A stretch of DNA of 64,000 nt from Wolfiporia cocos. Lineage: Eukaryota > Basidiomycota > Agaricomycetes > Polyporales > Phaeolaceae. Positions 58,355 to 64,000 of the stretch are shown here, one piece after another. Location of the stretch: contig JACCLO010000003.1 in NCBI GenBank assembly GCA_029448655.1, forward strand, positions 1,612,001 through 1,676,000, given 5' to 3'. The notes below the pieces were generated by a model that was given only the letters and a program-made list of their open reading frames with translations, made no database searches and was not told the origin of the DNA. Positions within the stretch are counted from its first letter, which is position 1. Every line of letters starts with the position of its first letter. Position numbers and translations under genes: made by a program.

Positions 58355-58849
58355 GGGGTATTTGTGTTCATATACTGCCAGATAACCGCGCGGTGCTAAT
58401 CATAGACACACAATCCCTTAAGACAGAAAGAGACGACAAGGAGCCGCATGATTCGCAGATGCTGCATCGAGTACAAGCTATGCTAATTGAGGTGGTCTCA
58501 AAGTTCGGACCATGGCGTATACACTCGCGAGTACCGAGCTTAGAATGGGAATGGGCGTGCCCTTTGCCAAGATGCTAGACACGAAATATTCATGCAGAAT
58601 ACAAACAAATTCCTAAAAACGGGGAGCAATAAATGCCTCATGGGTCCCCACGCTTTTTAAGGATAACAACTATCCAAGATATTGTTCCTGGTAGTAACAC
58701 CCACTTACGTACCATTACGATATCAATACTTTTGTGAATACATGTGTTTGTGCATAGCGATGGCCCAAGCTCTCCCCGCAAACATCTTCGATTGCCAATA
58801 TATACTCGAAGATCCGAAATAAAGTTGAGTTACAATCGGAAATAATGAC
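58355..58849. other. Intergenic, A/T-rich
   Basis: No gene seen. It holds the BTB gene's promoter and the 3' side of the nitronate monooxygenase gene. Confidence 0.4.
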
Positions 58850-60155
58850 CTATAGCTTAGCTTTCACATTGACCTTTGCCGCCCCCGCCTGCAGGACCTG
58901 AGCCGCCTCATTGACCATGTTTTCTACAATGATCTTGGCGGGAAGGACATCATGGATGAGTCCTGCGACTTGTCCGGACAGGAACGTTATAGTGCTCGCA
59001 TGCTTCTCCGGGTGTTTGCGCATCTCCTCATCGTGCGGAAGGATCCCCTTCGATGTGAGCTCCTTGATCTCTTCTTGCCGGTTGTTGTTCCTACACAGAA
59101 ATTTAAGCGTCACCACTCACGCAGGCTTGTCTAAAACGCACCAGTCGTCCACATAGGGAATGCGGATGACCCGCAACGGCCGCCCGCTGAAGATCAGCGT
59201 CCTCGCCGTGTCGTCGATGCCCGCACGGACGACGGCGTCCTTGTGCGCCTTCGTCGCGCCCGCCTCGACGCTCGCCACGAAGCGCGTGCCGACCCACACG
59301 CCCTGCGCGCCCCACATGAGGTTCGCCGCGAGCCCCCGTCCGTCGTACACCGCGCCCGCGCCGATCACGTAGACCGGCTCGCCCGTGAGCGGCGACGTGC
59401 GGCCCTTGCACGCGTCGACGCACGCGGGGATGAGGATCGAGCAGGGGACGTCGCCCGTGTGTCCGCCGCCCTCGCCGCCCTGCGCGCAGATCAGATCGAC
59501 GCCGGCGTCGAGCGCGCGGGGGACGTGCTTTGGGTGCCCGACCATCTAGGACAGCATTAGCCGCATTGACGGGCCCCGGAGAGGGCGGGGGAGGGCGGCT
59601 CACGTTCATGACGAGGATGCCTGCCTGGTGCAGCTTCTCGACCACCCAATTTGGCGGGACGCCGACCGCACAGACGAAGAGCTTTGCCTTCTCTTCGATG
59701 ATCACGTCGATAAGCTCGGGCAGTTGTCCCTTCTGGTAGTCAACCTGCAAGAAGCCGTCAATGACGGCGTCTAGCTCCTTACGTTCGTCTTCCGCGCGTT
59801 ACCGCCGACCTGGGGAATGAGCAGGTCCACGCCGAATGGGGCACTCTTGTCGTGCAGGTCCTCCTTGACGGCTCGAATCTGCGGCCATGAGCGTGCTGGG
59901 AGATTTCTGCGAGACGGTATGGACACACCTGTTGCCGCAGGAGCCTTGGCGTGTAGCCGTGTCCCCCAATCACGCCCAGGCCGCCCGCATTCGTGACGGC
60001 GGCTGCTAGCTCGGGACCAGCAGCAACATTCATGCCTGCAGCATCTCAGCACCACTTGTTCGGCATGTCGTCCGCAACTACCAATCTCACGCACCCGCAA
60101 GCAGAATGGGATGCTTGATGCCGAAGAGCTCTGTGACCGGAGTGGTGACCGACAT
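58850..60155 (-). CDS. Nitronate monooxygenase (2-nitropropane dioxygenase family)
   Basis: Six exons: 60095-60155, 60035-59929, 59878-59783, 59744-59604, 59545-59142, 59090-58850 (minus strand order); 349 residues. It is an FMN enzyme that oxidises alkyl nitronates such as propionate 3-nitronate to the carbonyl plus nitrite, a detoxification step. The TIM-barrel marks are 'HPILLAGGMNVAAGPELAAA', 'NAGGLGVIGGHGYTP', 'LFVCAVGVPPNWVVEKLHQA', 'MVGHPKHVPRALDAGVDLIC', 'AQGGEGGGHTGDVP' (flavin phosphate loop and conserved His) and 'VIGAGAVYDGRGLAANLMWG'. The C-terminal helices end in 'AAKVNVKAKL'. Length is normal. The third intron, 59745-59782, is only 38 nt, unusually short. Reading through it would change frame and add residues absent from the family. 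The gene is more G/C-rich than its flanks. Confidence 0.93.
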
Positions 60156-60713
60156 GTTGGCTGTGTGCGCGTGAGTTGTAGGCGTGGGGGATGGCGGAGG
60201 AGGTTTGGTATAAGTATGGAACCATCGTGCGCTCGGAATGGAAGATTATACTGAATACGGGCTTGCACCGGGCGCGAATGCTCCGGCAGTGAGCATGTGA
60301 TAGCTCAGGGTCACGTTTATCAAGTGACTATAGCTCATTGCCATTACGCGCGGGGTGTCGGAGCCGCGCCAAATATTGTCGGGGCTCTGAAACTGCCGAC
60401 TGTTCTTCCGTACAATGAGAAGGCGACGTTGTTTTCAAAGAAGATAGCTTTTGAATGTGGTGGTGACGAATATTCCATAATCAGGATAGTGCGGCTCCCA
60501 CGCCACAGACGCGTCGACGCGTGGTTGTTCGCGACCCGCGCTCTCGCATGCCACTGACGCGCTGGCCCGCGCGCTCTCCCGCTCGTTGTTGAAGCGCGCT
60601 GTTGCGCGAGGGTGCACTGTCAGTTGTACTGATTCGTGTCTCCAAGCTGCATGGGCTGATATCGTGTCGGTATGCCAAGCATCGTGTGCGGTGCTCTTCC
60701 GCAATCTTAGAGG
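60156..60713. other. Divergent intergenic region
   Basis: Between the starts of the nitronate monooxygenase (minus) and the RING-like gene (plus), so it contains both promoters. No coding sequence recognised. Confidence 0.4.
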
Positions 60714-62177
60714 ATGACCACAGTAAGCGTACACTGCAGCATATGCCAAGATCTCCATCCTCTTGGCCAGTTTCGCTTCCTTCCATGCGGTAATCACTCC
60801 ATTTTGCCATCGTCTAGCACAGCTCATCCGATACCTTCAGGCCACGGCTTCTGCGCGACGTCAATTGAGAGATACATCAGGCACCAGAAACTCAATCCCA
60901 AACGATGCCCCTGTCCTATGTGTCGGGAGACGTTCGACAAGGATCTCGCTCATGAAGTCTTTCTCGATCTACAAGACCCGGACTCTCCGAGCGCGTGCAA
61001 CTCGGATAGCAAACAGCCTCCACTGCCATACACAGAGGGCATCCTTAAGCAGGCTGCGTATGCGCGCGACAAGATACAGCTCCTCGATCAGAGCAGCAGC
61101 GCAGAGAGCATCCGTCGCACGGGCTCCGAGATCCGCAAAGTGATTGACGGAGTGAGCAGGGACCACTGCGCTATGGAGGTATGCTCGATTCATCTCGTAT
61201 GTGACGGCTAGCTTGATGCGCACAATAGACCATGCTGCTTGCTATCGCAGACTTTTGGCAGCGCGTCGCGCCACTCTTCGCCGCCGTCTCTTCGCAGAAG
61301 GATGAGATTGCGACTCTTCAAAACAATTTGCGTGCAGTCAAGGAAGAAAGGACGCGCGCGGGGACGGATTGTAGGAAGGCACAGCGGCTGGCATGCGAGG
61401 CCATCGAGACGGCAGACCGGGCTCGTCACGAGGTCGTCGCTCTCCGGGAGGAGAACGACAAGCTCAAGCGCCAGATGGAGGCACAGCGGCAGGAGCACGT
61501 TAAGCAGCTGGCGGAGGAGGCTAGCAAGAAGACATCTTTGCGCGATACCATCTTGGCACACAAGCACAAGGCGTGTATAACGTCTCCTCCGCTTTTGGTC
61601 GAACTGACCGAATGTGCAGGAAGCGAAACAGAAGGCCAAGATCGAAGCCTTGAGGAAGGAGCTCGCCGAGCACGGTCTGACGATCAGCAGCCTCCGACAA
61701 TCGGTCACACGCATGCAGAGCTGTTCCGGTTCATCGCAATCACAGTCGCATAGTCAGATATCGACGGCAATGCCGGATTCCCAGGTAAAGAGCCTGTCTG
61801 ACGCATCGTCATGTGTTTTCATCCGGGCTCTGTAGATATCCCGCTTTCGCGAGCCGTATTCCGGCGCTGGTGAGGACGACGAGCTAATCCTCGATTCGCA
61901 GTCCCAAGTAGACGTCGACGACCTATACGCGGAGCCAGAACTTATATCAGAGCTGCCCCACACTGCGCGTGTGTCAGCACCGCAGTCGCAATCTGCAATG
62001 CCACAACGCCCGATCTTTGGCGCTGACTGGAATTTGCCTCCGGAGCCTAGAGCGAAACGGAAAAGGACGGCCTCTGTGGATCACCGCCCAAGAGAGGCTG
62101 CGATTCCCATTGCGCTTGACGGGAAGGGCCGGCCGAAGGGGGTCGTGCAGCTGGGCTCGAGGCAGAGGCACAAGTGA
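60714..62177 (+). CDS. RING-like finger and coiled-coil protein
   Basis: Five exons: 60714-60789, 60841-61178, 61229-61570, 61620-61784, 61836-62177; 420 residues. The N-terminus is a RING-type finger: Cys8-x2-Cys11, Cys25-Gly-His27, Cys30, Cys50-x2-Cys53 ('HCSICQDL', 'LPCGHGFCATSIERYI', 'RCPCPMCRE'). RING fingers usually act as E3 ubiquitin ligases. Ligand six, normally Cys after C-x2, is Ser33 here, so zinc site two may be incomplete. Residues about 150-320 form a coiled coil ('RHEVVALREENDKLKRQMEA', 'KQKAKIEALRKELAEHGLTI'). The C-terminus is disordered and basic ('PRAKRKRTAS'). The third intron starts AG|GCGTGT (GC-AG). The name and pathway are not known to me; the architecture suggests a substrate-binding oligomer. 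Confidence 0.8.
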
Positions 62178-62751
62178 TGGGAGCATGGCCGCTGCGGCAG
62201 CACGGGGCTCATCGCGTATGTGGTGCGGCGTCTCCCAGATACGGTTCACCAGATCGTGGAGTATGACATACATATAGAGCGGCACCCTTTTAATATCACC
62301 CATTTCCTTCATCAACGCCCACTTGTACGCATCCCCTTGATCCCAGTCCGACTGCATTCTGGACTTGCACACCTTGCACTTCGACACAGATACTCGGTCC
62401 GATGAATCTTCCCGTTAAACGTCTAATTGCTCGCTTGCGACCGAAGCTGATGGTTGCCAAGCCGTGGGAACGCATAGTGTCATCGCATACTACCATCTGT
62501 GGTTACCTCTCCCTTTAATACTTGCCTCGCGGAGGCTTTCTGTGCTGGCTCGGAACGTGACTACATGCTCTGGTGCTGTGAATTTCTCGACTTTGGCTCC
62601 CACTGACTGCATACATTATCGCGCGCCCATCCGGAGTACCGATCTCTAATCCGTCCCTCGTTCATTGTCTACTGCCACTGGCCGCGGCCGTCTCACTGTC
62701 CTTGCGAAATATACGCCATATTGACCTCGATCTAGCCTAGTATTCAAGCAA
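62178..62751. other. Intergenic, with a possible minus-strand frame
   Basis: A minus-strand frame (about 61974-62387) includes 'SKCKVCKSRMQSDWDQGDAY' and 'KRVPLYMYVILHDLVNRIWE', which look protein-like, but it runs antisense into the last exon of the RING-like gene. I could not assign it to a family or build exons, so it is not called as a gene. The rest is the promoter of the next gene. Confidence 0.3.
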
Positions 62752-64000
62752 ATGTCAGCCCAAGGTCACGTCAATGCTCCTTCACCCATCCCTGCTGCCC
62801 GGCCATCCTCACGCAGCTCCGTTCGCTCGCTCGGGCGGTCCGCGAGCCCCGTGATATCCTTCACAGATGACACAGGTGTGTGCCGAATCTTCCCCCGTGG
62901 GTTCCGCCCTAACCACACTATCAGTGGCTGTGAGGAACCAGATATCCACCCTCAGACACTCGATACGGCACCAGCAGGCGCAGCTGCAGTCTCTAGAGAA
63001 CACGCTCCTGCGCGGGCCACGGCCGCTGCCCCCAGGATTCCTCAGCTCACCCCCCATCTTGCCGGACGAGCTCGACGAGCTCGCAGAGCAGTCGAGCTCG
63101 TCCATGTCGCAGACGCAGAAGCGCGACAGCTTCGAGGTGCTGCACGGCCTCGCGGGGCCGGACTCGAGCCTCCCGCTGCCACGTCGGGAGAAGCGGCGGT
63201 CGTCGTTCGGCGACGCGTTCGGCATCCGCGAGGGCATCCCGGTGGCGTCCGCCTTCGGCAAGCGCACCGCGAGCCCGACGCGGACACTCAGCCGTACGTC
63301 CCGCTCCGGCCCCGGTGGGTATCGCGCGTTGACCTGACCCCAGGAATACCCGTCTCGTCTGTAGGCCAGTGCCTGCGCCCCTCCCCTCCCCTCCCGTCGA
63401 GTCTGACCGCCCCTCAGGTAACGCGCGCGCGCTGGCCGAGGAGGGCCAGCAGGACAGCTCGCACGCGGGCGCGGCGCAGCTGTCCCCGAATGCTGGCGCC
63501 TCGACGTCCGCGCTCTCGCCCGCGGTCTCGCCGAGCAGGCGGTCGTCGTTCGCGCCCGGGAACACGACCAAGGTGCTCGCGGACCTGCAGGCCGGCGTGC
63601 TGAACGCGCGGAACGCGCTGGAGAACACGAAGGCGCAGCTGCGCCAGAGCCAGCGGCAGGTCAGCCAGCTAACGCGCCAGACAGAGGACCTGAAAGACGT
63701 CCGTGAGAGGCTGCGGCTGGAGAACGAGGGCTTGAACAATGTCGTCGCGAGGAAGGAGCGGATGCTACAAGAGGTGTGTGCACGCGGCTTGATTCTCGGA
63801 TCCAGGACCGTACTATTCGGGCATAGGTTTTGGAACGCGCGAGGAAGGCGGAGGCGGAGGTCAATGCGCTGAAGTCGCAGCTTAAGCTGGAGACGACCAA
63901 CTCGAAGAAATCTCAACGCGAAATGGACTCGACTGTCACAGAGGCTACTGCGCGCTCGCAGAAGGCGGAACGAGAGTACATCGTCCTGCGTGACTCCTTG
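62752..64000 (+). CDS. She3-like coiled-coil protein, truncated by window end
   Basis: Exons 62752-62875, 62925-63318, 63365-63773 and 63827 to the window end; the C-terminus is missing. The start is Ser/Pro-rich ('RSSVRSLGRSASPVI'). A short coil follows ('ISTLRHSIRHQQAQLQSLEN'), then a linker and a long coiled coil: 'LADLQAGVLNARNALENTKA', 'LTRQTEDLKDVRERLRLENE', 'GLNNVVARKERMLQEVLERA'. These blocks resemble basidiomycete proteins annotated as SWI5-dependent HO expression protein 3 (She3), an adaptor linking mRNA cargo to type V myosin. That name rests on the coiled-coil region alone. The first intron is uncertain: a readable 'SSPVGSALTTLS' in another frame may be coding, which would need a different first exon. 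Confidence 0.65.

Noticed and set aside
1..64000. CRISPR arrays, bacterial operons, Shine-Dalgarno sites
   Set aside because: The sequence is eukaryotic with many spliced genes; no regularly spaced direct repeats of the CRISPR type were seen.

Overview
The window looks like nuclear DNA of a filamentous basidiomycete, most likely an Agaricomycete. Genes are split by many short GT-AG introns, mostly 45-65 nt. There is a large local family of BTB/POZ genes, a basidiomycete-type CaaX mating-pheromone precursor, and fungal housekeeping genes. Exon boundaries below were derived by hand from reading frame, splice signals and family conservation.

Layout. 1-12.8 kb holds BTB genes and BTB relics, with an F-box gene (4.8-6.4 kb, minus) and an ATP-dependent NAD(P)HX dehydratase (7.1-8.4 kb, plus). 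The double-BTB copy at 10.6-12.8 kb is dead and split by a GGCCCGG-rich insertion. 12.8-18.7 kb is gene-poor; it carries a DUF1772 (anthrone-oxygenase-like) membrane protein (14.85-15.47 kb), an inverted repeat and a 37-residue pheromone precursor (16469-16582, minus). HMG-CoA synthase lies at 18.7-20.5 kb (minus). 22-32.3 kb holds a BTB relic, three intact double-BTB genes and a VPS9/CUE Rab5 exchange factor (25.4-28.2 kb, plus). 35.1-38.6 kb is a REG1-like phosphatase regulatory subunit. 40.6-48.9 kb holds three more double-BTB genes (one frameshifted), separated by repeats that include a foldback element whose arms carry tRNA-like Pol III boxes. 49.3-50.4 kb is cardiolipin synthase, and 50.6-56.2 kb (minus) a pericentrin-type spindle-pole protein. 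The last part has a single-BTB gene (57.2-58.4 kb), a nitronate monooxygenase (58.9-60.2 kb), a RING-like coiled-coil protein (60.7-62.2 kb) and the start of a She3-like coiled-coil gene that runs off the window end.

How it fits together. The housekeeping genes (ERG13, CRD1, VPS9, REG1, NNR2, spindle-pole scaffold, NMO) belong to unrelated pathways and look like an ordinary chromosome. A tandem BTB family, with at least thirteen loci in every state from intact to fragment, has spread among them. Nearly all readable BTB copies share one large exon, a 48-63 nt intron just before the stop, and a tiny last exon beginning [V/I]-x-[L/F]. Most also have one or two C-terminal CxxC pairs. No STE3-type seven-helix receptor was seen near the pheromone gene.
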